Notes under the pieces: generated by a model
Databases searched by the model: none
Told to the model about the DNA's origin: nothing
Seen by the model: the letters and a program-made list of their open reading frames with translations, nothing else
Program-made: the position numbers and the translations under genes
Part shown: in pieces, positions 32,238 through 42,708 of the stretch
Position numbering within the stretch: position 1 is the stretch's first letter
How the letters are laid out: every line of letters starts with the position of its first letter
Source of the DNA: Arachnopeziza araneosa
Lineage: Eukaryota > Ascomycota > Leotiomycetes > Helotiales > Arachnopezizaceae
DNA length: 45,702 bases
Direction: 5' to 3'
Assembly (NCBI GenBank): GCA_003988855.1
Contig: QYAI01000247.1
Span: forward strand, 1 to 45,702

Positions 32238-33455
32238 GCTCTCCTGTCTGGCGCTTTTTTTTGGCATATTTTGTTTTGGTTGTTAAGCGAGATGTTGTTC
32301 CGTGATAATGATATTGGTCATAGGAAGGATTGACTTAAAGCGGTGAGCTAGACAAGTGGTGCTATTTGTATATAAATGAATTAATGAAATGGATGTCTAA
32401 GAGCTTGTAGAACAATCATTGAGCAAACGGTGGCTAAATCTCTCACACTAACTTCGACATTTATAACCTCGTACAAGCCCTCCCCATAACGTCCTTTAAT
32501 TCCTACTTAGCCTGAACCTAAACAAGCTGCTTGAATTCTTAAGATTCAAGGATCATCCTTGTATGGAGATTTTCTATCATAGATGAAATTCCTCAACTTG
32601 TCTGTTAGTCCTGCTCACTCTGAGTTTGGGACACAAGAAGTACGGCAAAACTAAGCGAGCTAGAGTTCTTGATTTCTCAAGATTTGCGGCTTTTGATACG
32701 CGCCTCGTTGGCCGGTCATGCAATTGTATACATACCGATGCTGTTGTGCAAAGGTAGAGGAATTCTAGAAACATAACCTGGAGTATGAAAGAGTGCGAAA
32801 GCGATAAAGAGTGCAGAGTACTTCTGGCATTTGAAATAAAGGATGATGAAATAATTTGTGTAATACAAGAAGCGAAATAAGCCATGAGCAGGCAGCAATT
32901 GAGATTGGCATTTATCTCAACTTCTGCAAAATTCTGTGAAATCATCGTAGGGTTTGACAGTCATGAGATAGACCTGATGCGATTGTCTTTGTAACTAGTC
33001 TACAGTTTCTATGGTCTATTTATTCTCTACGCAAAACTACAAAGATCTCAAACTTGAACAAGTTAAACCACGAACAATGAAATCAGAACTAGAATACTTC
33101 TTCCCTATCTCCTTCCGAGAGTCGGGAGAGCACAATTCATGAATGTACTTGGTTCAACCCAAGAAGCATGGTATCTTTTGAGAGGGTTGACGGATTCCTT
33201 TTTGATAGTGTAGATAAAGACTTCAGCATGATACATAAAAAAGCAGGCAGCTTTATATTCAACATATTGACTATCAAATTGTTTTCACAAATCACGAAAA
33301 CGTAAATTTCATTCACGTGACCCATCCAGAGCCCGCTCTAGCCCAAAGAAGGGCGCTAAGACGCACAAATCGCTTAGCGAGTTTTGGAAAAAAGAGCACC
33401 TCTCGAATTTCTAAAGCGAGAACACGCCCAACAATCGACACCTACGACAGTCGCC
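32238..33455. other. AT-rich intergenic region and eL27 promoter
   Basis: No supported gene. The last ~120 bp form the eL27 leader, with a short GC-rich tract around 33330-33360 and A-rich sequence near 33388. Confidence 0.5.
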
Positions 33456-34167
33456 ATGAAGTGTAAGATTTATCCTCGATTCTAGAGAATTGGAGGAATG
33501 GAAGTGCTGATTTGATGCGCATTTAGTCCTCAAGGTTGGCCGTGTTGCTATCATCACGAGAGGCAGATATGCCGGAAAGAAGGTAATTCCTTCCAATCCA
33601 ATTCTTTTTGATTACTGCCGAGATGAGGATGTGAATTAGATACTTTGTTTGGAAGGGATAGTAGAAATCAAATCGAAGCTATCATTTGGAGAAGATACAG
33701 AAACGCAAAGACGGATGAGCAGCAGGATCAAGAACACACAACTAACACCCCTCTTCCAGGTCGTGATCATCCAACCCCAAGATACCGGCAACAAGTCACA
33801 CCCATACCCACACGCTCTCGTCGCCGGAATCGAACGCTACCCCTCTCCCGTCACCCGCCGCATGGGGAAGAAGACCCAGGACAAGCGCAACAAGGTCAAG
33901 CCATTCATCAAGGTCATCAACTACAACCACCTGATGCCTACACGTTATACTTTGGAGCTTGAGGGTTTGAAGGGCGTCGTTACGGCTGATACGTTCAAGG
34001 AGGTCAGTCAACGGGAGGATGCCAAGAAGACAGTTAAGAAGGCGTTAGAGGAGCGGTACACTAGTGGGAAGAATAGATGGTTCTTCACGCCACTGAGTAG
34101 GTCTCCCTTCTTCAGTCATGCTGAAATGAAGTCTCGAGAGTGTGAGCTAATGGAAATAGGATTTTGA
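33456..34167 (+). CDS. 60S ribosomal protein eL27
   Basis: Four exons, 33456-33462, 33527-33582, 33760-34096 and 34160-34167, give 135 aa, the family length. Introns are 64, 177 and 63 bp with GTAAGA, GTAATT and GTAGGT donors. The first coding exon is only 7 nt (ATG AAG T) and the last 8 nt (completing Arg, then Phe and stop). The protein reads MKFLKVGRVAIITRGRYAGK, then VVIIQPQDTGNKSHPYPHAL, VKPFIKVINYNHLMPTRYTL and ends NRWFFTPLRF. eL27 proteins typically end WFF..LRF. Part of the large ribosomal subunit. Long open frames through intron 2 are accidental. Confidence 0.95.
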
Positions 34168-35180
34168 ACATTTCGCGGTGGGAAGGGTCTGCATTTCATC
34201 AATCGGTCATTCAATAAGTCGTTCGGCATGGAAATGGTCGCAATGGATGGATGGGATGGTGTTTTATCTGGCCTGCATTGATCGCATAACGAGTTGAGAT
34301 AAGAAATGCTAGCTGCATTGCACCAACATGAAATCCTGACAATATCGAGTTTCTTTATAACTGTGACGACAATCTCGAAGTTCTAGTGCTAATCCCAGAT
34401 GTAGGAAGGGCAGTGGGGAACTATGTTGAAGAGCATCCTTTCTAGGAGTAACTGCTTCACTCCACTACCAGAATGCCTTCCAACTTTTTCAACCCAAAAT
34501 CTCTCCATATATCCCCTTCTCATTTTGTCCCAAATGCAATTTATTTCTTCCTCTCCTTCCCATCATATATTCATATCCCCAATGCTATGATATCATCCCG
34601 AGAGTCTAGAATTTAAGAAGTAGATCAGACAATACTTTGCTGTAGAAGTTACATATCTTAATTCTTCAGCTCTCCTCTTGACATTGACAGGAGCGAGTAC
34701 ATATTACAACCCGTGTGTCTGTCTACGGCAATATTCTAAACACTTTTAAAGAGGTGTATCGCGTAGTGGAACTTCCATGCCAGACTTCTCATGAACACTA
34801 TCAAACCCGTTCTTTAAGCAAAAACCAAGGACTATCGAATATTAGACACAAGAACATCCCTGACATTTCTCTACACGTGAATGTTCTCATTAGATTTCAC
34901 ATTGAATCACTTGGCCAGAAATCTCTCAATGTCTCAACTGCATTTCTAGAGCTCTAAGTACGAAAAAATCCTCTCAATATTCCACTTCTCTGTCCCAGAC
35001 CATCATAAGAATATTATCGCTGCTGTGCCCTCGTCCATTTTCGCAGCATCCAATTTCATTGTGAAAATCAACGCGCCCATTCGAGAGTCTTAAATACTCC
35101 TGATCATAACCCCATTTTTGGTAAAGAAAAGAAATTGTAAAAATGATATTGTGGCGCAGTTGAGCGAAGATGCGAAAGCC
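34168..35180. other. Intergenic, no gene supported
   Basis: AT-rich with short frames only. It holds the 3' flanks of eL27 (plus strand) and of the 2EXR gene (minus strand). Confidence 0.6.
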
Positions 35181-36176
35181 TTACATGGAATCCTTGCCCA
35201 TCCTAATCGTGACTATCTCCCACTTGGGACCTTTGAAATCCATTTCTCCATGTTTGACCCAGAAGTCGTTCCACTGCTTCATCTTGTAGTTGTGAGCGAT
35301 ACCGCCATACCCTCCCCGCGGTGCCTTCCAGTGATCCGCTTCAATTTCAGTGCCTACTCTGATTAAAGATGTGTAGACCCTGGGGGTAGCCCATTTTTTG
35401 AAATGTAATATGCGACGTGGATCGAAGACATGGAATTGGTATTTAGCTGGTGTCTTAGTTTCTTTGAATTTGGAGTTGTCAAGAACCCACGAGATTGTGG
35501 CGATAGAGGGCTGCTGCATGATGAGTTGGAAGAAGAAGTTGAAGTTCTCCGGTCTCTTAAGAGTCAATTCGCCGATCTCAGCGTGAAAGGCAATCTTAGT
35601 CAATTCGGAAATGCTGAGGACATTCTTCACCCAGGCCAAGCAGCTGGCGATTTCGGGCATATTGATGAAATATAGGGTATCGAGTTTCCAGTTGACGAAG
35701 ATAACTCTTTGGTCAAGACGATCGGCTGCACTGAGATGGTGAAAAGTCGAACGTGAAAGGATAGGCTGATATTTCTTGAGGCCTTCTGAGCGAGCGCTCC
35801 TGTTGACATGCAAGAACGATGGGACTCGACCAGCAGACAGTTTGAAGATAGGTCTCGTGGTGCCTTCACATGGCTGCCATTCGGCACGAATGAGTCGAGG
35901 ACCTTCAGCAAGCTCCCAGATAGCAAGTTGAATTTCCATAGGGAGCTTCTCAAAGTTTTTGAACTTGCGAGGCCCCGCCATTAACTTCAAAGTGGAAGAA
36001 GAGGTGCGTTTTGGTTTTGATAAGGGGAAAGCTGAAGGAGTTGATGAGGGTAAAGTCGAAGAAGTTGATAGCAATGTTTTCGGGAGAGGGGTAGGGTAGA
36101 ACGAGTGGAAAATTGGTGAGTACGGTGAACTGTCGGATCCGCAGGAAGAATATGGAGTCGGTAAAGCAGATGCCAT
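35181..36176 (-). CDS. 2EXR-domain protein
   Basis: Single exon on the minus strand, 331 aa. The N-terminal ~65 residues are Ser/Pro-rich (MASALPTPYSSCGSDSSPYS). The 2EXR signature starts about residue 72: NFEKLPMEIQLAIWELAEGP, then RLIRAEW, LSAGRVPSFLHVNRSARSEG, and VIFVNWKLDTLYFI. The remainder is a mixed alpha/beta segment ending TIRMGKDSM. Known: 2EXR proteins form large, expanded families in filamentous ascomycetes. Their molecular role is not established; the start resembles an F-box. The ATG at 36176 begins the protein-like sequence. Confidence 0.85.
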   Translation of the reverse strand: MASALPTPYSSCGSDSSPYSPIFHSFYPTPLPKTLLSTSSTLPSSTPSAFPLSKPKRTSSSTLKLMAGPRKFKNFEKLPMEIQLAIWELAEGPRLIRAEWQPCEGTTRPIFKLSAGRVPSFLHVNRSARSEGLKKYQPILSRSTFHHLSAADRLDQRVIFVNWKLDTLYFINMPEIASCLAWVKNVLSISELTKIAFHAEIGELTLKRPENFNFFFQLIMQQPSIATISWVLDNSKFKETKTPAKYQFHVFDPRRILHFKKWATPRVYTSLIRVGTEIEADHWKAPRGGYGGIAHNYKMKQWNDFWVKHGEMDFKGPKWEIVTIRMGKDSM

Positions 36177-36239
36177 AGTGAATAAGGGGTTGTCGGCACG
36201 GAAGGAGATTTAACGTTGTGGGCGGTGTGAATTGTTCAA

Positions 36240-36466
36240 GATCTGAGTGAATGAAGACAAAGTAAACAAACGCGTTTAGCGAGGTAGGCAATGTGAGGTT
36301 GTTTACAAAGCGGGCGATTGAGGTTGGGCAGTGTGAGTTAGTTACGATCTGAGTAAATAAAGACAAATTAAACAAACACGTTTAGAAACGTAGGCAGTTA
36401 AGGTTGGGCAGTGCGAGTTGTTTATGATCCGAGTAAATGAAGACAAAGTAAACACGTTTAGCGAGG
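36240..36466. repeat. Tandem repeat (80-106 bp unit) upstream of the 2EXR gene
   Basis: Three copies start GATCTGAGTGAATGAAGAC (36240), GATCTGAGTAAATAAAGAC (36346) and GATCCGAGTAAATGAAGAC (36426), each followed by AAACAAACGCGTTTAG-like sequence. The third copy is partial. They lie 60-290 bp upstream of the 2EXR start, in its promoter region. Confidence 0.75.
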
Positions 36467-37559
36467 TGCTCCGGCCTGTTTGTCAATTTTACTCGTTTAT
36501 GAAAAAGTATAACGATTTGTTAACAATAATATTATTTTATCAATTGTACCTTCATTTATAAACGCTGAATTATGATGCAGATAGTCTGCTAGATCAATCG
36601 CTTTTTGTGATAATTGATATCGTATGTTGTGGTCGGGAGGCAGTTACCCCTAACAACACCCCTTAAATTGTACCCTAAACATGCCCAACCTCCTATATAG
36701 CACTGAAGTCTCTGTACTAGCCCTACAGATAGTGGCAAGACTTAAACAGTGAGGATATACTATTGTATCGCATGCGGAAGAGCTTAGGAGGTCGTCAAAG
36801 ATCACAAAAGAAGTCCAAAAAGCCTTAGAGAATTGATGTATTTTATTTAGTTAGATATTGACTGGGTACGTGTGCGCAAAACACTTACAAATCACGATTC
36901 GAAGCTGTTCTGTACTTATACAAGACAACTGAGAATCCGGGATGGCCGAAGACCGTAAAAGAAGATAGGGACTCAAAACAAAGAAGAAAGTAGAACCTAC
37001 TGTTATAGATTCTTGTAGTTTAGATACGGCAAGAAGATAATCATTCAGGAACGGCTAAGGAAGCAATACTTGACATTTCAAGAAGGTAAGAACACAAGGT
37101 CAGATGTAAATAAACTAGTTGAAACTAAGCGAGAAATCCGAAGTAGAAAGATTTAGGCTTAAACAACACCTAATTGTTAAATAAAAGTAAGACGGATTTA
37201 GGAGGATAAGAGATCTTGCGAAGGAGTTCTGAAGCAGAGACTGTCACGCAAGTAGCATTAGCAAAGAATCCCATAATATCGCAGCTGCTTAGTGAATCAA
37301 ATATCACTGAAGATCATCAAGATTGATAAGAGCCTACAGAAACCCATGAGAAATCCATGAAATCTACACCAGCGAGGAACCCGATAACCCCCTGACACTT
37401 GAATTCCAAAGTAGTCTCTAAGTAGAAGGACTTGAACCTGAAGTACCCTTGATGAGAAATTGCTGGAAAGGAGAGAGAAACATGTCAGATAGGATAAGAC
37501 GATAAACAGATTCGGATCGGGGATGGTGATGGTAGATGGTGGGTATGAGGGGAGATTGG
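36467..37559. other. AT-rich block without supported gene
   Basis: A-rich on the plus strand with dense stops in all frames. Some stretches (around 37020-37140) read as charged protein-like peptides between stops, which could be eroded mobile-element sequence. No family is recognisable. Confidence 0.4.
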
Positions 37560-39115
37560 GTCTAGCTGGGAATATTCTTCTCTCTCTATTTTGTTACACT
37601 TCGCAATATAACATGCAGTTTGTTAGACGGAGAGAACCAACTTTAACATCTTTATATTTCTTTACCTAATATACTTTATTCTCCCTAGAGATTGTTGCAC
37701 TTTGCAATATAAATGTAGTTTGTCAAAGCAGAGAGATCCGACAAAGAGAATCGATTTATATATTTACTTTCTATACATTCTTCTCTCCTTGTTTCGTTGC
37801 ACTTCGCATTTTCAACGTCACTTCGTCAGACGGGGGTAAAGGGAGGCTAGGGCAATCGATTTAGACACTAGTACAGTTATTTGCTACACACTCTCTTTCT
37901 TTACTATGTTGCACTTTATAATTTGATATGCGGCTACTAAACAAAAAGATTCTATATAAACACTAGTGTATTTACTTTCTTTACTTTCTTCTCTCTCTTT
38001 TCTGTTGCACTTCGCAATATAAACTACTGGTCGTCAGACGGAGAGAATCGACATAGACACTAGTATATTTATATACTTGCTACACTTTCTTCTCTCTTTG
38101 TTTCGTTGCACTTCGCATTTCCAACGTCACCTCGTCAGACAGAAAATCAACAAAAATACTTAACAAAGACAATTGATTAAAACACTTCTATATTACTTGC
38201 TACACTGATTTCTCTTTTCTTATCCATGCCCTGTGCAATTTATTAGATAGTTTGTTAAACAAAAAGAATATTTACCTTCTACACTTTCTTCTCTTGCTAT
38301 TTCGTTGCACTTCGCACTTTTAACGTCACTTCGTCAGACAGGAGTAAGCAAAGGCTAGAGCAATCGACTTAGACACTAGTACAGTTACTTGCTGCACTTA
38401 TTTCTTTGTTCTTTATATTGCCTTATACAGCTTAGCATATAGTTATCAAACTAAAAAAATCGATATAAGCACTAGTGCAGTTATTTTCTGCACTTTCTTC
38501 TTTTGCAATTTCGTTGCACTTCGCACTTTCAACGTCACTTCGTCAGACGGGAGTAAGAAGGGCTAAGAAGAGGCAAAGGCTTTATATTGCACTATGCAAT
38601 CTGACAAGCAGCTATCAAACTAAAAAAATCGATATAAACACTAGTATAGTTACTTTCTATACATTCTTCTCTCTCTCTTTCGTTGCACTTCGCACTTTCA
38701 ACGTCACTTCGTCAGACGGGGGTCAAGAGAGGCTAGGGCAATCGATTTAGACACTAGTACAGTTATTTGCTACAGTTATTTCTCCTTTTTTATATTGCAC
38801 TAAAAAAACTAACGTAGACACTAGTACACTTACTTTGTTACCCTTTCTTCTCTCCTCTCTTTCGTTGCACTTCGCATTTTCAACGTCACTTCATTAGACA
38901 AGGATAAGAAGAGGCTAGAGCAATCGATTTAGACACTAGTACAGTTACTTGCTGCACTTATTTCTCTATTCTTTATATTGCCTTATGCAGTCTAGCATGC
39001 AGCTATCAAACTAAAGAATCTGATATAACACTAGTGCAGTTACTTTCTACACTTTCTTCTCTCTTCGTTTCGTTGCACTTCGCACTTTCAACGTCACTCC
39101 ATCAGACCGGGGGGT
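37560..39115. repeat. Satellite-like composite array, ~160-310 bp spacing
   Basis: Seven good copies of a core TTTCGTTGCACTTCGCA, followed by TTTCAACGTCACTTCGTCAG, start near 37793, 38102, 38301, 38510, 38679, 38861 and 39069. Between them alternates a second module (TTATATTGCCTTATGCAG, AGCTATCAAACTAAA) and a third (GACACTAGTACAGTTACTTG). Diverged cores lie near 37589, 37692 and 38001. Cores keep their CG dinucleotides while spacers are AT-rich. No coding capacity. Confidence 0.88.
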
Positions 39116-39521
39116 GAGGAGGGGCGAGGAGAGGCAGGGATAGGTGACATGTCACGCAAGAAGGACGTGATATGGTTAATCACCAAAATTGATTGATGTA
39201 GGACCTTGTTTTCATGAGTACCTCTTGAATTGACATAAAATTATACTAATAGTAGGAGTGCGATGGATCATTGCTTGCGTGTTCATCTATCACCAAGTAA
39301 TGAAATGGAGCGGCATAAGAATAGTTCGTCAAGGACAACGACAGTAATGGGAAATCATCGCTCTTATTTCCTAGTGCCAAAAACCTAAATCAAAGCTTTA
39401 TACTCCGAGCCATGCATATTAGTGCGTGTAGAAGAAGTACTCCAAACCACCAATGTGCCAGCATTACAGATACCCCAAATCATCAATTGCCTCTGAAATT
39501 CTGCCCCTAGTTTACCCAGTT
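39116..39521. other. Intergenic, 3' flank of the b561 gene
   Basis: No gene supported. This short transition runs from the repeat array to the cytochrome b561 gene, whose 3' untranslated region should lie here on the minus strand. Confidence 0.5.
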
Positions 39522-40313
39522 TCAAGCCAATCCCAGTTTCTGCTTCTTGATCCTTGGCACCACACCAATTAATATCAAAAGCCCAGTGACAATCACAGCC
39601 CAAAGCTTGATGTCCAGCACGTTCTTATTATAATCCGTTTGCGTGGCAGCCGCCACGGTCGCCAACAACAATACCAAAATAACATATCCGCTGATTCGAT
39701 GCCATTTATAGAAACTCTTCGCCTTGTCCACACTCCCATACAATTGCGGGGTAAAATATTGTGTGAACCCTACGAAGCTCTGAATTGCAAGCAGGACGTA
39801 GGTTATGAGGCCGAGAATGGCATGTGGTGATACGAAATGTGTTCCATTGTGTGCGAATTTGTTGACTTCGATCACGATCAATCCAGCAATGAGAGCATCG
39901 AGAGCGAAGCTGTTGAGGATGGCGTGCGTGAGCGTGCCGGAGCGTTTTTGGGATGGAGTATGTGTTGGTTGGAGGATTAGGATGGATTGGGTGAGGAGGA
40001 GGACACCGGAGGAATTGAGGAGGGGATGTGCGGAGAAGAGGATTAATGGGGTGTGCTGGAAGACTGCAGCCCATACGGACGCTACGAGGAGGATGAGGCC
40101 GGCCTGGGCGATGACGGCGGTGCCTAAGATGTTAGAAGAAGAAGGATTAACGCTGGCAGAAGAGAAGGGAAAGATACCGATGAAGAGGTTGTAGTAGAGT
40201 GGTTTTCCCTCTTGCTGTGAGGCGTCACCGGCTCTTCCAAGGAGAGGCTCGTCTTCTCCAACTTCTTGGGGAACACTTCCGTCTGGAATAGCTGTAGCTG
40301 TAGCTGAAGCCAT
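39522..40313 (-). CDS. Cytochrome b561-domain membrane protein
   Basis: Exons 40313-40178 and 40123-39522 (minus strand) give 245 aa. The 54-bp intron (GTATCT...CTAAC...CTTAG) has no stop and is 3n long, so an ORF scan reads through it. Splicing joins YYNLFI to GTAVIAQAGLILLVASVWA and yields an uninterrupted first helix. About five or six membrane helices follow an acidic N-terminus with an EDEPLLG dileucine-type motif. The four candidate haem-ligand histidines are AHPLLN (His78), THAILN (His112), PHAILG (His146) and KWHRISGY (His187), with typical b561 spacing. Known: b561 proteins move electrons across endomembranes, often using ascorbate. The fungal substrate is uncertain. Divergent from allantoicase. 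Confidence 0.88.
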   Translation of the reverse strand: MASATATAIPDGSVPQEVGEDEPLLGRAGDASQQEGKPLYYNLFIGIFPFSSASVNPSSSNILGTAVIAQAGLILLVASVWAAVFQHTPLILFSAHPLLNSSGVLLLTQSILILQPTHTPSQKRSGTLTHAILNSFALDALIAGLIVIEVNKFAHNGTHFVSPHAILGLITYVLLAIQSFVGFTQYFTPQLYGSVDKAKSFYKWHRISGYVILVLLLATVAAATQTDYNKNVLDIKLWAVIVTGLLILIGVVPRIKKQKLGLA

Positions 40314-40728
40314 GGGAGCTCAAGCTTGCTTTGCAATTGATTCTTCAATCTGTGTTGGATGCTTTCTGAGAGGGCGAGGAGTTGTTGGAAAGGTTAGAGA
40401 GACTTAGGCAGCAGGAAAGTGGAGGGAGTACGAATGTCGGAACACAAGCAGGAGGAGAGGAGGTTGTAAGCTTCCTCCTCGTCTAAACTCGTCAACATCA
40501 CCACAACCCCGCTGGATTAGATATCAAGGGTCGTGATTGGCCCATGGGAAGGTGTGATTCTCCCGCATTATTGTCATTGCGCCACCAGACATGGGGCCAT
40601 GGCCGGTCCCGTCTGGCGACATCTGGAGCACGTGCTGGAAGGAGGAAGTTCACGGATCAATAGTGTGGTGATGTCTTTTCTTCTCTCGTCCAGGCACCTC
40701 GACTGTATATATCTAATATGGCCAGCGG

Positions 40729-40884
40729 CTTATCGGTGATGGCGGCCGCGGGGGCCGTTGCACACCACACCGGGGCTGATCTCTTATCCCACTAATCGGG
40801 GCTCAATCGGCTTCAACCATGCAAAGGAAAGCTCTAGATCTCTCTTTTCTCTTACCTGATGAGAACTGGGCCTCTTTGGATAAA
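40729..40884. promoter_or_regulatory. GATA-factor sites in the b561/allantoicase promoter
   Basis: GATAAG occurs on the minus strand at 40729-40734 and 40783-40788. GATAAA occurs on the plus strand at 40879-40884. A further TTATCC lies at 41057. AreA/NIT2 GATA factors activate purine-catabolism genes such as allantoicase under nitrogen limitation. Assignment here is by motif only. Confidence 0.45.
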
Positions 40885-40920
40885 GATTGAATCTTCGCGC
40901 TGAGCTTCAACGTCTCGTAC

Positions 40921-41040
40921 CAACTCAAAGTCTCTTGACAACTCAAGCCTCTTGACAACTCAAAGACTCTTGCCAACTCAAAGTCCCTTGCCAACCCACG
41001 GCCTCCTGACAATTCAAAGTCCCTTGACAACTTCAGCCTT
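40921..41040 (+). repeat. 17-18-bp tandem repeat in the allantoicase leader
   Basis: Six units plus a partial one follow the pattern CAACTCAAAGTCTCTTGA, starting at 40921, 40939, 40956, 40974, 40992, 41010 and 41028. They end 26 bp before the allantoicase ATG, so they probably lie in the 5' untranslated region or core promoter. Confidence 0.88.
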
Positions 41041-41065
41041 CGAACGCAAACCACAGTTATCCGAA

Positions 41066-42334
41066 ATGGCCGGCTTTGAATACGGATACTCTCTTCCCGA
41101 GGTGCAAAACACCAGGGTGGAAACCAGCAAAATCGATTCGACCTTCAAATCGACCACAGTTGGTGCGTAGAATTGTCCAGTACCTTTTCTTCTTCAGCCA
41201 CCGGAGCTAGCTCCTTCAAACTTCCGGAAAGTCCATAGTGCTGAGGTATACCTCAATCCATTGCTGCTAGCAAGCAGGAAGGATCAGACTCAGACCATTC
41301 CCTTTTTTACCTAAACACGTGATACGTCAATGCCTTGCTTCACTCGCTAACATACAATAGATCTGGTATCAGCAGGTGTTGGTGGTAAGATCTTAAAGAC
41401 CTCAGATCAGTGGTTTGCTGAGGCAAGCAACCTGATTAACCCTGCTGCCCCGATCAGAGCACCAGGGAGAATGGTATACACGGGCGCCTGGTACGATGGG
41501 TGGGAAACCCGTCGTCACAACCCAAATCCCTTCGACTGGGTAATCATCCGACTAGGCGTGGCATCCGGTATCGTTGAAGGCATCGAGGTGGACACCTTTG
41601 GCTTTATTGGGAACCACGCGCCTGCCATTTCAGTAGAAGGAGTTTTTTCGTCAGATGACAAAGAAGTTGTTTCCTGGAAAGAGGGAAAAGGCCAGTGGGA
41701 GCCTATCCTGTCGATCCAAGAGTGCGGACCCTCTTCGCGGTTTGGGTGGAAGCTGACGGCACCAACAACAAAAGCTTTCACCCATGTGCGATTAAACATG
41801 TACCCGGACGGCGGAATTGCCAGATTCCGTCTCTATGGTCAAGCAGTGCCTGTTTTCCCCGAAGATAAAAATGCGATTTTTGACCTTGCCGCTGTTCAGA
41901 ACGGAGGAAGAGCAATCTCGTGCAGTGACGAGCACTTTGGCGTCATTGCGAATCTGATCCTTCCAGGCCGAGGGAAGGACATGGGAGATGGATGGGAAAC
42001 ATCTAGGTCAAGGGGAAAGGGACATGTTGACTGGGCCATAATACGCCTTGGAGCCCCAGGAGTGGTCGAGAGTTTGCTAGTTGACACGGCATTCTTCCGT
42101 GGCAACTTCCCCCAGGCAGTCAAGGTCGACGGCCTTCACTGGAGCGGAGAAGGAGAACCTGGAGCATCGGCAGATGCTTGGACAGCGCTGGTGGAACCCA
42201 GCAAATGTAAGCCAGATCATGAGCATCTGTTCGACTCCTTGGTGAAGGATAAAACCTTCACCCATATAAAGTTGACGATGATCCCCGATGGAGGGGTGAA
42301 GCGAATCCGAGTCTTTGGAAAGAGAAGTTCCTAG
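41066..42334 (+). CDS. Allantoicase
   Basis: Exons 41066-41162 and 41361-42334 give 356 aa. The 198-bp intron has donor GTGCGT, a GCTAAC branch site and acceptor AATAG. It joins KSTTV to DLVSAGVGGKILKTSDQWF. Two allantoicase repeats are visible: YTGAWYDGWETRRHNPNPFD with VIIRLG, and MGDGWETSRSRGKGHVDW with AIIRLG. Each is followed by a V(D/E)-F-GN(H/F)P-type strand and a final T(H)V(R)LNMYPDGG / THIKLTMIPDGG. Known: the enzyme hydrolyses allantoate to ureidoglycolate and urea, a late step of purine degradation, so the cell can use purines as nitrogen. Length matches the family. GATA sites upstream fit nitrogen regulation. Confidence 0.95.
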
Positions 42335-42708
42335 ATATGATGGGAGAAAGGAATTAGCATTGTACTTATAGCAACTTTGGGACCGGGATCTGCATGGCGA
42401 GGAGATGAAATTTGTATCATCACAGCCCTTAAAATAGATAGATATAATGACATTGATTACCATCTTGCATCATTCAAGAAAACAAAGCCCTGCGAAGAAG
42501 TAGAGATTATGAGGATCACCTCGCCAAAATCGTGCACGGACTTCCGCTCCGGCGTCATTCATGAATTCGCTGTATCAAGACACAACCTCAGAAAAATCTC
42601 CAAACCCCTTCACACACCAGCAACCGTCACCTTACCCAGAGCTCCCTCTGCATTTTGCATGACAGCTTGTGGATAATCGCGGACTGATGCAGTCCTTCCA
42701 AACCCGCC
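42335..42708. other. Intergenic between allantoicase and the ankyrin-DIL gene
   Basis: 374 bp on the same strand; contains the allantoicase 3' flank and the promoter/leader of the next gene. No repeat or ORF of note. Confidence 0.5.

Noticed and set aside
33645..33962. Plus-strand frames running through eL27 intron 2
   Set aside because: They begin inside the intron or use a shifted frame; the spliced eL27 model matches the conserved protein end to end.
36600..37500. Transposase or reverse-transcriptase remnant in the AT-rich block
   Set aside because: Charged peptides between stops are visible but no catalytic motif or terminal repeat could be found.
37560..39115. Possible CRISPR array
   Set aside because: Repeats are degenerate, spacing is irregular (about 160-310 bp), spacers are themselves repeated, and the genome is eukaryotic.
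40803..41054. Minus-strand frame with repeated RDFEL-type peptides
   Set aside because: It is the translated 18-bp tandem repeat of the allantoicase leader.
41163..41360. Extra exon inside the 198-bp allantoicase intron
   Set aside because: Direct joining of 41162 to 41361 gives the expected DLVSAGVGGKIL sequence; an added exon would disrupt it.
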